Shown here piece after piece: positions 54,369-64,000 of a DNA stretch of 64,000 nucleotides. The notes below the pieces were generated by a model. It did not search any database. It was given only the letters and a program-made list of their open reading frames with translations, and was not told the origin of the DNA. The position numbers and the translations under genes are program-made. The DNA is from Bolinopsis microptera (Eukaryota > Ctenophora > Tentaculata > Lobata > Bolinopsidae), in contig NC_087080.1 in NCBI RefSeq assembly GCF_026151205.1, positions 753,812 through 817,811 of the forward strand. Reading direction: 5' to 3'. Every line of letters starts with the position of its first letter. The stretch's first letter is position 1.

Positions 54369-57300
54369 GTAAGTATCACACTCCGCAAGCAATCCTCACA
54401 AGTTACCATACCAACACCATAGCAACACCATAGCAACACCATAGCAACACGTTACTGTGGGAAGTATCACATCATCGGATCTTACTCATCCTTATTTATT
54501 TAAAAACGTCTTATTTAAAAAACCTCCTGCTTCTCTTCACAATCATCAAACTTACACTTATTTTATTTATTAACTCACACAACATTGCAGCTGATAGTTT
54601 TGTGCGGGGTGATTATGAAAATTGGAAGTAATGAGTCTCGTTATTTAATAGCTGCCTAAGTGTAGTTTGTCTAAGTACCAATGGCTGGGATGTCTGAAAG
54701 AGCACTGTTTCATGTAACACTTCTTCTACCAAACTGTCAAAATTATGTTTGTGTTTTTGGAGGTTTTAGTGTTTTTGGAGGTAATTGTAATGGTAGGTCA
54801 TAAATATAATTACTAGAATGAGACCGATATTTGAATATTAGAATAGAACTAATATCTGTGTGCTAATAAAATTTGGTTTTGAGAGAAAATCGTTGTACCG
54901 TAATATTTAATATTTCAATTTTTGTGTTCATCACCCAAGTCGTGTTTTGAAGTTCTTCACGGTCCTTAGTTATTTTTCCACATCAAAAAGAATCATTGGG
55001 TACACTTCAATTGAAAATAGGATCTATCATGTTTCAATAATTCTATTTCAACAATGCTATTACCACACTCTACCTGGTGTGAAAGCTCATTGACTTTCAG
55101 CGCACGAAACCAAGATCTTTAGTGAGCCCAACATATTGCTAATACTGAAATACTAGTACGGCTGGAAAAGGTGGCCGTTAAAAACTGTAAATTACAATAG
55201 AATAAAATTAAAAGCTCTAAATATAGAGGCCAGGTTTTAGCGCGATTGTTGTTTAAACACCCTTCTTATAATCTCCTCTCTTTCAGTCGACAGTACTCCA
55301 CACCGGTCCAGTCCCCCAGAAAGGAACAGAGTGTCCCCCTTCAACCAGCCAGGAGACGGAAGAGTCAGATAAAAAGTCAAAACAAGGTTAGTTCCGAACA
55401 GTTTTTACCCCCGGCCCCCCCCCCCCCTCAGCTTCTCCCCGTCCCCTAGGAGTATTTTGTGCCCAAATATTTGTATGCTTCAAACGAACGTTCAAGTAGA
55501 CGGAATAATAAACAAATCGGACTTTTTTCTTTAAAAATTACACCCCCTAATAAATACATATTTTGTATACCCGACGGCCGACGGCCGACATTTACTCTTT
55601 TGTGTTACTGTTAAAACTAACAATTAACCGTTCATAACATCTCCTTTCACTAGTAACTATGGTAACTAGTAACTCTTTTGTGTTACTGTTACTAGTAACT
55701 ATGGTAACTAGTAGTGTAACTATGGTAACTTACTGTTAAAACTAACAAAAAGATACACTCGGCCCAGATATTATTACTATTTATAATTCATGTAATTACA
55801 ATGTGTGTAATGTACTGTTAAACACAAGTTGTCGAGGACAGCCTGTATTTAGGGTTACAGTTATAATTCAGGAGTCGGGTTATTTAATTTGTCAGTTAAT
55901 ACTTGATAGGTATCCAATATGGGAAAATTAGTGGTTTATCTGTGCTCTATTTTGGTGGAGGGGCTCCGGGATGTTAAACTGAGAATATGCAAGCAAACTC
56001 ACTAAGGAAGAATTTGGTCACAGTCACTGCATTAATCACAGGTTGTTGGACAGTTGTCATTTTCGTAAACAAGCAGAATCCCGCTCGTTTCCCGCTCGTT
56101 TCCCGCTCATTTCCCGTTCATTTCCCGTACATTTTTTAACTCGGTTCACTGATCCAGCAAGTCAATATCTCAGTTTATTGTTAGTAGTGCATACAGCAAG
56201 ACAATATATACATGATATAGGGTTCCTGCTAGAGTTAGTACAGCCGGTGTAGCGGGTATTTTAGGTAGCTGTAACCATAGCTAAGTGTTGAAGATGCCAA
56301 TCGCTGAAATGATGGCAAATCATTCGAGGTATCGAAACTGTCCGATAATTCAATACACATCTTAAAATATACTTTCCCTGCTTTACTTCCCTGATAACAA
56401 ATAAACATTCCAAAGCTCTGAAATCTTATATATTTTAAAGAAACAAAACAGAATTTCTATTATTTAATCGTTTCGTATTTTCAAAAAGTAGTTAAAAACG
56501 TCTTTTATTCCGAAACTAACCGTTCATAACATCTCCTTTCACTAGTAACTATGGTAACTAGTAATGTAACTATGGTAACTAGTAGTGTAACTATGGTAAC
56601 TTTCAGACGCGACGGAAACCACCAGCCAAACTACTGTCACAACCAGAAGCAGAACTTGAAGATAACTTTGACCTTCTAGATGACCTTAAGTCGCCTGTGT
56701 GAGTACATTTAAAAAACAAGGAATTAATTAAAGTTCTGTGGCTTTAGCTGCAAAGTACAAACCTCCAGGGCATACCATTTACATAATATTGAGTATTTAA
56801 ATATAACAGTATTTTTGGTATTTTGAGGTATTTTTGCAGCCGTAAATGTGTGCGGAAACTTTGTATAAATAACACCGCGACTTGCACCAGTGGTGTACAC
56901 ACTGGTGTACACGAGATTCTGTACACTTCAACATGTAAACTGGTAGGATACCTGCTGCACAGTGGGTACCTGCTGCACAGTGGGTACCTGCTGCACAGTG
57001 GGTACCTGCTGCACAGTGGGTACCTGCTGCACAGTGGGTACCTGCTGCACAGTGGGTACCTGCTGCACAGTGGGTACCTGCTGCACAGTGGGTACCTGCT
57101 GCACAGTGGGTACCTGCTGCACAGTGGGTACCTGCTGCACAGTGGGTACCTGCTGCACAGTGGGTACCTGCTGCACAGTGGGTACCTGCTGCACAGTGGG
57201 TACCTGCTGCACAGAATACCTGTACTGGAACAGACAAGGTGATTAACTATGTTAGCCCTAAGAGCGGTTACTCCCCGACATGGTCCACAACTCCTAACTA

Positions 57301-60300
57301 TATTTAAAGGGGATATTTCCTAAATCTTATTTTTTTAGCCTTCAGATTTAATCTTAGCTGTTTTAATGCGATTTTTAGGCGGTCATGAGTAGGAACTTAC
57401 GCACGCAACACATTTTATGGCGTCTTATTAAAAATAGAGAAAAAATAAGGTAAATATTTCTAGAATTCTTCACAAAAATACGACTTTTTAACTCACCTCA
57501 AATTTTATCCAAAGAGGTGCCTAATTTAGTCCTGAAAATTGCGCTCCAGTGTCTAGTCATCTAGAAAATAAGCGTCTTATTAAATTAAGTGCACTCTCTA
57601 TCCTATTTAGAAATTGTGGGTAAAGTGTGAAACATGATACATCCCCCATGTATTCTCTCATTACTCTGGTGGGACTAGTGGTGGGTTCTCATAGTCACGT
57701 GACTGAGAACGTTATTTAAAGTGCACGGAGCACCAGCTGCGTTAAACTGATCAGGGAAGTGTGTCACGTGCTCTGAAATGGCCATCACGTGGTATGAAGG
57801 TAGCTGCACGTGGTATGAAGGTAGCTGCACGTGGTATGAAGGTAGCTGCACGTGGTATGAAGGTAGCTGCACGTGGTATGAAAGTAGCTGCACGTGGTAT
57901 GAAGGTAGCTGCACGTGGGCGGTTTCGAAGTTAAATGTGGTGGAGATGAGGAGATATTGCGACACATTTAAGATAAATGTTGATCATGTATGGAGTTTAC
58001 GTATTTACCGAGATACGAGATATTCGGGATCGTTACTTCATTGCCATTATGATTGGCGTCAGAGATTAACTGTGAAATGGTTTCAAAATCTAACATGACG
58101 CAGAGTTGAAGAGGTCACAAAAATACACTTTCCGCGACCGGCGACCAGTCTCATTCAATTCAATATTCCCGTATGATAAATAGTAACGGAAAACAATCAG
58201 TCCGTCATGATTGATCGCAACAATCACTGCTTGATGAACGCTGATTCATGGTCCTGCGTTTTTATTGAATCATCACAAAACTCAATCAAAAGCAATTAAC
58301 CATTCAATACATTTGCAACAAGTCCAAAAGACGAATCCAGTTTTACGATTCCCACAAAGCAAGCACGATTTAATTGAAAAAACATATTCAATTTGCTATA
58401 CATGAATATCCATGGGTGGCCAAGTGGTCAGCATCAAACTTAAATGGTTCATGTTTTGATGCATGAGTGTAAATAGAGTCAAGTGAAAGTTCACGCCAGC
58501 AATGCAAGGTGAACGCTGGAAGTACCCCTGAAGTAAAGTCACGTGGAAGGGGTTCACGGTCACGTGGGCGGCCTAGGAGGGGTTCTTATTGGTGGTCAGG
58601 GCTCTTTGAATAGAGAATAGCAAGGGAGAAACGGTTGCTTGCTAATGGTTCAGACAGACAGTACAGCTGAATATGGTCTACTTGCTGTGCTGTGATTGGT
58701 TGAACGGACGCACGTGGGCGGAATGCTGTGCTGTGATTGGAGGAGAGATGTCACGTGGTCTGATTGGCGAGTTCTGTAAAGCGTGAGTTGGAGTACACAG
58801 TCGAGTTTATAATCTGTAAAACGGAAAGAGTTCCGTTAAAATGTCCGTCCTGGTTAAAAGTAGCGATTTTGTTACCTTATTATTGTTTTTAAAAACTGTT
58901 ATCTGACTCGTTTTATTTCCTTTTTGTCTGATTTTTAGAGGTTTCCTTGTTATCAAGTTAGCCGTACTCCGAGGGAGAGATATCGGATTAAATCTTAATT
59001 TTTTGTAATTCTCCGGTATTATTTTGTTGTTTTCTTTTGGCACCACTTGCGGAAATTCCTGAAAACCGATTACAAACAGCACGGTGATAACAGCATCTCA
59101 TCATTAAATTACTCAGTCACAATTACAGATATCCTAAATTACTCAGTAACAAATACAGATTTCCTAAAAATCTGCTGAAACCAAAAATTACGGGATATAT
59201 ATTCTCGCACTGATTGCAGACACACTCAGCACAATCGAAATACCAGCAACTGGGATATGTTATCCTAATTGAATTTCCACTAGATACCATCAAAAAAGAG
59301 AGAGAGCTGATTAACAAATTAACTTAACAATCTCACCACGTTGATTGGGCTTGTGTATTAGAGTATTAGACAGGGAGAACAGCTTATTTTGGTTGATACT
59401 GATACGTTTTCGTAGCTGTTCGTTTAGGAAGTGATGGTTGTGTCGATGATTAATAGTCACGTGATTGTGATGAGAGCAGCTGATTGGTTGTAACCCAAGT
59501 AACAGTAACCATAGTAACAGCTGATTGGTCAGTTGTTCCATCATCTGTCTCTTGGTTGGAAGTTATGGTCATTGGCATGTGAATCATTCTTAATCCCATC
59601 TTTCGATAGCTCTATAAATACATTATACGATTTGGCTAGTAAATATAGTAGAATCAATCTTTTTAAGTCAGGATTGTTTAATTGGATTCCTTTTGATCTT
59701 GCTTAAATTATTCCTAGTTTTCTTAGTTGTTACCATGTCCTAAATCAGCTTTTAGGATCTAGGTCTCATCTTCCTTTGGCTGATCCAGTAGGATTTATCT
59801 CCTATTTGATGAAGCGGCTCTTTGAGGGAAAGTTTAGAAAAAGCAAAACTAAACGAAAGAAAAAGCTTACTGTATCCTTCACAGATATCCTCGTCAAAGA
59901 AACGGAACAAATAAACTTCATCCTTATTCCAGACAAACCCTCTGGAACAATCTCTTCTTCATCCAGATCTCCACCTTCGCAAATACCGAGCAACCCAGCA
60001 TCTCCCATCCTGTCTGCCTCGATAGCGTCACCAAGTAGGGTAATCAGTACGACCCTGCTATACTCAACTCAAAAGCTTCATAAACTGGATATTGCGTCTC
60101 CGGTTTCGATTGCTTCATCCACCTTTACCCCCACTATCCCAACTTGTTCCACCCCAACAGTTTCCTGTCTCAGCTCTTCCATTACAGTTCCTGGTATTAA
60201 CTCCTATAACATTATACAGCACAGTGCTCCTTTATCAAACATTACAGTTCCTGGTATTAACTCCTCGAGGGTTTCAGTTGCAAACTCGCCCGGTAAAAAT

Positions 60301-60805
60301 GAGGTTAAAATAAGCAGTTGTGTTGAATCTGTACGAAAAAGCGTAGAATTGCCGAAAATTTACATTGCATCTCATTCTCAAAACGAAGTAGTTGTCAAAC
60401 TAAGGGCTAAACTAATTCCCGAGTGCAACAACCGACCTAGTAACCATGACAACCGACCTAGTAACCATGACTACAGTACCAGGTCTTCTTTATGCTACCC
60501 GTTGGGGGGTAAGTTGGAAATAACAGGCTTAGACATACGTGACGTGTGTTTGAGAGTTGAAGAGATTATGAAAGAGGAAGTGGAATTGGAAGAGGAAGTG
60601 AAAGAGAAAGTGAAAGAGAGATTGTATGTGAATGCGAGAGAGAAACTGAGACCAGTATCGTGTGAAGTTGATATTTTGAGGGGCGTGACCTGGAATGATG
60701 TGGACAGTGTGAAATTGTAAGTAAAATTAAAATAAACTCAATTATTAAAGATCAAACTTTAATTTTACTCCCATTTTCATTTTTAGCCCCGATAGTTCAT
60801 CATAA
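53860..60805 (+). CDS. Gene 2: single-pass membrane protein with basic/coiled-coil tail (spliced, 569 aa)
   Basis: Exons 53860-54368, 55287-55386, 56607-56698, 59727-60716 and 60787-60805 add up to 1710 nt, exactly 570 codons with the stop. All donors are GTAAGT, GTTAGT or GTGAGT, and three of the four introns are phase 2. Residues 1-110 are Tyr/Val-rich, with a 20-residue repeat (Y-I/V-P-D-Y-Q-T-L-V-E-H-V-P at 55-67 and 75-87). One hydrophobic segment spans ~126-146 and is followed by a basic juxtamembrane stretch (R-P-R-P-P-T-K-N-R-K). An acidic piece (E-L-E-D-N-F-D-L-L-D-D-L) and a long Ser/Thr/Pro-rich region follow. A charged helix (V-E-E-I-M-K-E-E-V-E-L-E-E-E-V) comes just before the C-terminus. 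No known family recognised. The fourth exon could instead start at 59763 or be transcribed on its own. Confidence 0.6.
56946..57213. repeat. 18-bp minisatellite, ~15 units
   Basis: CTGCTGCACAGTGGGTAC is repeated perfectly, inside intron 3 of gene 2. The 18-bp period leaves several frames open on both strands, which is an artefact. It is flanked on the left by a palindromic 'gtgtacacactggtgtacac' at 56891-56910. Confidence 0.97.
57782..57917. repeat. 21-bp minisatellite carrying E-boxes, ~6.5 units
   Basis: The unit is CACGTGGTATGAAGGTAGCT followed by G. Every unit has a CACGTG E-box. Further CACGTG sites flank it at ~57695 and ~57765. Confidence 0.95.
58550..58770. promoter_or_regulatory. 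Promoter-like cluster of CCAAT and CACGTG elements
   Basis: TGTGATTGG occurs at 58691 and 58732, and CTGATTGG at 58760, each an inverted CCAAT box. CACGTG occurs at about 58541, 58562, 58711 and 58752. The phrase TGCTGTGCTGTGATTGG is duplicated. I see no TATA box or clear exon next to it. It may be an enhancer or promoter within intron 3. Confidence 0.4.
59475..59645 (+). promoter_or_regulatory. Candidate internal promoter: CCAAT - X-box - CCAAT - TATA
   Basis: CAGCTGATTGG at 59477-59487 and again at 59518-59528 surround GTAACCATAGTAAC at 59505-59518. TATAAATA follows at 59613. A start near 59640 would read into the large gene 2 exon, passing a minimal upstream frame (ATG-TCC-TAA at 59735) before the in-frame ATG at 59806. 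That would give a ~300-residue soluble form without the membrane segment. Confidence 0.45.
59727..60716 (+). CDS. Gene 2 exon 4: basic, Ser/Thr-rich and coiled-coil region
   Basis: The acceptor is TAGTTTTCTTAG at 59726, phase 2, matching exon 3; a second phase-compatible AG lies at 59762. It encodes a lysine/arginine cluster (K-S-K-T-K-R-K-K-K). A low-complexity Ser/Pro/Thr region follows, in which I-T-V-P-G-I-N-S occurs twice 60 bp apart (60181 and 60241). Next comes a 7-residue tandem N-R-P-S-N-H-D (60430-60471), then the charged helix. The donor is TT|GTAAGT. The last exon, 60787-60805, adds F-P-D-S-S-S and a TAA after a 70-nt intron. Confidence 0.7.
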
Positions 60806-61353
60806 AATATCTGAATAATACCCCCTCGATTTCTCATTTTACCAGATGATATCTAAACAACTTCGCCCACAATCAGCTTCATATTTTTAAAAGTTGCCCC
60901 CCCCCCACTACACATTCCCCCCACATTGTTGTACATGTTTCCCACCTTACTGCACATGTTTCCCACCTTACTGAACATGTTTCCCACTTTACTGCTCATG
61001 TTTCCCACCTTACTGCACATGCTGTCTACATGATGTGAACATGATTGATTTTGGACACGAAGGGAAACACACAAATTTGGCTTGGAAACTTCGTTTATTA
61101 CATCGCTAGAGCCTACAAAAAAGAAATAAATTAGTCAGATAAAATCAATCATAATACTCAGTCAAAGAGATTCAAAAATTTATAAAAAGGTCATGATTAG
61201 AGAATATCATGAAAGTCGATCAGAAATTGGAATACGATAAAATTGTTTCACTGATAACGTGGTAGATAAAATTTATAAGGAAAAATGACGCAAAATTGGC
61301 ACAAAATTGTTAAAATTAATTAATTACAGATATGGGTAAAAACCACAAAAAAA
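60806..61353. other. Gene 2 3' flank
   Basis: Contains a poly-C stretch at ~60898-60907, the 21-bp array listed separately and AATAAA at 61135-61140, about 330 bp after the stop. The right part is probably the 3' UTR of the minus-strand Penelope-like remnant. Confidence 0.4.
60934..61022. repeat. 21-bp tandem repeat, ~4 units
   Basis: CACATGTTTCCCACCTTACTG with small changes (gaacatg, gctcatg). It lies between gene 2 and the Penelope-like remnant. Confidence 0.9.
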
Positions 61354-61905
61354 CTATCTTTTAATTTCCATCCTATTTAAACCCCAAACATTAGTTCTAA
61401 ACTTTGCACAAAATCTAGCCTCTTCCCTATCTAATAGGGAAGGTTTAGTCTTTTTCACAATCCCGAATTTGAAACAGTCAAAACTGAAAGTGTCCTTGTG
61501 TACATCGTAACAATGCATTGATAAGGCTGAGTGCTCGTAGAGGGCACGGTCGTCAATGTTGAACTTGTTCCGGTGCCCATTGAGCCTAATGTGGAATGGA
61601 GTCAACGTCTGCCCAAAGTAAGTGTCCTCAGATCCCTCAATAGTCCTACACTGCTGGCATTGTGCAACGTAAATAATGTGCTTATCTTTGCACGTGAGGG
61701 ATTCGTCTAGATTAAGCTCCATGCCGTTGACCATGATCTTAGAGTCAAGATCGAACAATACCGGGCAAGTCTTGCATCCAGGTGCTGAGCACTTCTGTGA
61801 TGTTTTTTGGGGACATTCAGCCTTATTTCCAAGTTGTCGATTCTTCACTACCCTGTTCCCGATTGATGATGTGAACATGTCTAGTACAGCTCGAACTTCC
61901 CTTGT
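61354..61905 (-). pseudogene. 5'-truncated Penelope-like element: GIY-YIG endonuclease domain
   Basis: The minus-strand frame reads C-S-A-P-G-C-K-T-C-P (C-x4-C-x2-C). It continues with L-T-C-K-D-K-H-I-I-Y-V-A-Q-C-Q-Q-C, D-T-Y-F-G-Q-T and I-R-L-N-G-H-R-N-K, and ends with L-L-D-R-E-E-A-R-F. This is the CCHH-type zinc-binding and GIY-YIG arrangement found at the C-terminus of Penelope-like retroelements: I-Y-V for GIY, Y-F-G for YIG, the R-x3-H-R helix and a late Glu. The frame formally starts at 61944, but homology stops near 61905, where a plus-strand exon-like segment begins. The reverse transcriptase is absent, so it is a truncated copy, but the remaining frame is clean. Confidence 0.85.
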
Positions 61906-62122
61906 GTACACAGATGGCAGCAAGCTGGAACAACGGGCCCTCAAATATTTACAGTTTCAAAGTAAACAAAAGCTTTAAAATATTAATGTGTATTTACGTC
62001 TGATATTTGAGGCACGTGTTTTGTTAACTGAGTGGGTTTGTGGTTTATCGTACAGACGGCAGCGAAATGGAACAGCGAGCCCTCAAATATTTACAGTTTC
62101 AAAATCAACAAAAGTGTTAAAA
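61905..62122 (+). CDS. Tandem-duplicated candidate terminal exons (unassigned)
   Basis: Two segments, 61909-61977 and ~62055-62120, each follow a CAG. They read D-G-S-K-L-E-Q-R-A-L-K-Y-L-Q-F-Q and D-G-S-E-M-E-Q-R-A-L-K-Y-L-Q-F-Q, ending in a stop six codons later. In this frame several differences between the copies are silent third-base changes, as expected for selected coding sequence. Both would need a phase-1 donor upstream. A third possible alternative at 62145 (after TTTACATAG) reads D-S-R-S-G-S-E-S-E-S-E-D and contains its own 33-bp duplication. I cannot link any of them to gene 2 by phase. Confidence 0.35.
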
Positions 62123-62877
62123 ATTTATCTGTATTTACATAGATAGCAGGAGTGGAAGTGAAAGTGAAAGTGAAGATAGCAGGAGTGAAAGTGAAAGTGA
62201 AAGTGAAGATAGCAGAAGGCACGTGTTAAATAAGTACATAATGAATGTTCTGTGTGTGTGTGTCTGTCCTAACACTTAATCACTGATATTCACATGTCTT
62301 GATATCTACTCGTAATTATTCTAGCGCGTTTGTTAAGAACTAGACTACTTAAGTAGTTACCATGGTAACAGTAGACTACTGAAGGTTTAAGCTGAATTTG
62401 TAGTTTGTAGCCCAGACCAAGACTTGTTGGATTTATTATGCCGAAATGTTTACAAGCCTAACTTCGTATGGTTACGTAAAATTTAGAGGTCGATTAAGTA
62501 CGACTCACCAGCTTAAAGTGTAAGTGTAGCTAAATTGAAACAAAGTTAGAGTTATATCAGATTTGCGCGCGCACGTGGGCGCATTATAATGTTTACAAAC
62601 AAAGTTAGAGTTATCATATAAATATGATATATCAGGAATTAAACTTAATATTATTATGGTATTTTTATACTGATTCCAGTCTCGTCCATTGCATTGCAGT
62701 CCAGTCACGGATAACTGATTCACCACACTCGAGGCCTCAATTGGGGTCATTCGAGTGAGAGCCTATTAGATACTCTACTCAAAAATCAGATCTTCATCTC
62801 GATTTAATAAATCTAATTTAACCAATATGATACGATAATGAGAACTTATCGTTTTCTCGCCGGTTTGTTTGCCCTCC
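62123..62877. other. Spacer upstream of gene 3, with a perfect X-box palindrome
   Basis: GTTACCATGGTAAC at 62356-62369 is an exact palindrome and a textbook RFX site, about 510 bp before the candidate start of gene 3. CACGTG occurs at ~62573. No minus-strand gene is supported, although a frame at 62505-62750 is open. Confidence 0.45.
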
Positions 62878-63967
62878 ATGTTTGTGTCATTCAATCCTGA
62901 TGACAATGTGGTTAATTTCTGGCGGGATTCTATCAAACAATCGGAACGATTGCTCTCTAATCTTCTAACTCGATACAAAGTGCCCGGAGCACAAACCATG
63001 TTAAAGTGAGTTCCGTTTCACACTTCAGTTTCAATCACCAATTCACGAATAGCCAAGCGGTATTTCTAGCGGTATTCAGTATTGCAAAGCCTGTTCGTGT
63101 TCTTTGAGCCGTTTCGTTTTGTAGATATTATGGCATATTTCAATATAGATATCTGAAGTCATTTGCTGACCGTTTTTAACATCTTTTAGATGGCTTCCCT
63201 GATGCAAAAGAGCTGAAAGTGTCAACTTTCTTAATTTCCGTTGTTCCAACCAGTTTTCATTCCTAATTGTTTATCTATTATCAACTTTTGTAACGTCCCT
63301 TCTGGGCTTCGTGCCGTTATAATTATATTTTAAATCTTGAGTACTTGTTTCTTCTTCCTGTTCCCAATCAGGGATAAAACTACCCTAGACGCTGTAAATT
63401 TGTTGAATTTGCGGCAGGACGGCTTAACTATTTTCCTTACGACCTATAATCTGTCCAATTCCAGTTGATAGAATTAATGCAGTTCAACAAGTGCAATTTG
63501 TCTGACACAATTTAATGGAATGCTTATCAGTCGTATCACGTATGTGTATTATGTGTGGGAAAGATAAATATCGATTCTGGAAATGTCTTCATTTCCGCCG
63601 TGTTGCAGTATGTCCGAGTTTGATTACCCAGCGTCCAGCGATTAACAAATCAGCATTGCACAGTCAAAAACTAAAAGCAAAAAACAAAAAGCACTGTCAT
63701 AGTTCATCTCCCCGCAAGATTGGACAGTTATTTTCAGCTTCATGCTCTGTTTTGTTGTTTGCTGCTCATATGCTATTATTGGTACTTATCAGTATCACAC
63801 TGTAGGTATTTCTATATTTCAAGCTAGTTATGGCCAGTTTCAGTAAATGTTGCGTTTTTTTGCGACAACGGCCCGGCATATGTTGAGTTATTTCCTGTGA
63901 CAAATATGCTTGGAATTCTTTTTGAAAAACTATGTGGTCGAATAGCCAACAATGTTCCATGTTCCGC
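62878..63967 (+). CDS. Gene 3: first exons of an unrecognised protein, truncated by window edge
   Basis: Exon 1 (62878-63005) encodes M-F-V-S-F-N-P-D-D-N-V-V-N-F-W, then R-Y-K-V-P-G-A-Q-T-M-L and ends AA|GTGAGT. The next phase-compatible exon starts at 63372 after CCCAATCAG and reads K-D-K-T-T-L-D-A-V-N-L-L-N-L-R-Q-D-G, then hydrophobic sequence to a TGA at 63466. A weak donor just before that stop could lead to 63844-63967 (after CCAGTTTCAG), which reads C-D-N-G-P-A-Y-V-E-L-F-P-V-T-N-M-L and ends GC|GTAAGT. The gene would then continue off the right side. All three pieces look protein-like, but I do not know the family, and the middle junction is uncertain. Confidence 0.4.
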
Positions 63968-64000
63968 GTAAGTGACCGTAGGTAAACTGCATACCTATGC

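Larger units (their letters stand above)
54369..59726. other. Gene 2 introns 1-3
   Basis: Intron 1 (54369-55286) has 'ccatagcaacac' three times at 54418-54450. Intron 2 (55387-56606) has poly-C at ~55412 and several GTAACTATGGTAACTAGTA copies at 55655-55735 and 56540-56600, the last running right up to the exon 3 acceptor. Intron 3 (56699-59726) holds two minisatellites and two promoter-like clusters listed separately. The remaining open frames there have no motif support. Confidence 0.5.

Noticed and set aside
56797-57246. Frames of Cys/Gly/Thr or Gln/Val repeats in the 18-bp array
   Set aside because: Intronic minisatellite; open on both strands simply because of period and composition.
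61895-61978. V-Y-T-D-G-S-K reading as the start of an RNase H domain
   Set aside because: None of the later RNase H motifs follow, and the second copy loses the similarity (R-T-D-G-S-E).
1-64000. CRISPR-like arrays among the many tandem repeats
   Set aside because: Units are directly adjacent without unique spacers, in a clearly eukaryotic sequence.

Overview
The window is nuclear DNA of an animal, probably a marine invertebrate or an early-branching metazoan. The basis is AT-rich sequence, spliceosomal introns (several only about 70 nt), CR1/L2-type LINEs whose ORF2 starts with a PHD finger, a Penelope-like GIY-YIG fragment and very dense minisatellites. I cannot name the phylum from sequence alone. 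No rRNA, tRNA, CRISPR or prokaryotic operon was seen.

Region 1 (1-31.8 kb) is a graveyard and nursery of mobile elements. It holds the 3' part of one LINE (1-3.6 kb), a 5'-truncated relative (20.8-22.3 kb) and one apparently intact two-ORF LINE (25.6-31.8 kb). It also holds decayed RT fragments of other LINE families on both strands, a >3-kb segmental repeat present twice (7.16-10.41 and 19.18-25.10 kb), a recurrent GC-rich ~290-bp repeat, and a 249-bp MITE caught with both filled and empty sites. Many elements end in a tandem doublet of a 14-18-bp tail. The most striking content is ORF1 of the intact LINE: PHD finger, coiled coil, an AlkB-like 2-oxoglutarate/Fe(II) dioxygenase domain with every catalytic residue recognisable, then an SGNH hydrolase.

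Region 2 (32.4-45.6 kb) is a plus-strand gene assembled here from splice signals and phases. It encodes a long disordered protein of about 995-1007 aa, with eight copies of a short F-x-x-N-x-K-x-L-x-K-x-x-x-N-T-K motif, ending in a C-terminal transmembrane tail. The tail is encoded by two tandem-duplicated, phase-compatible alternative exons. Its introns carry a 63-bp minisatellite grown out of an exon/5' splice-site boundary and a 3.2-kb array of 33-bp units with higher-order structure.

Region 3 (45.8-61 kb) holds more minisatellites (21, 52, 11, 42, 22, 18, 21 and 21 bp) and a second plus-strand gene (53.86-60.81 kb, five exons, 569 aa if spliced as proposed). This is a single-pass membrane protein with a basic, then Ser/Thr-rich, then coiled-coil tail. 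A promoter-like CCAAT/X-box/TATA cluster lies just before its large fourth exon. RFX X-box-like palindromes (GTNACC-AT-RGYAAC) recur across 39-62.4 kb, alone and inside arrays.

Region 4 (61-64 kb) contains a minus-strand Penelope-like endonuclease remnant, a tandem-duplicated candidate exon, and the probable first exons of a third plus-strand gene running off the right edge. The genes are not obviously functionally linked; the two main ones each encode a single-pass membrane protein.
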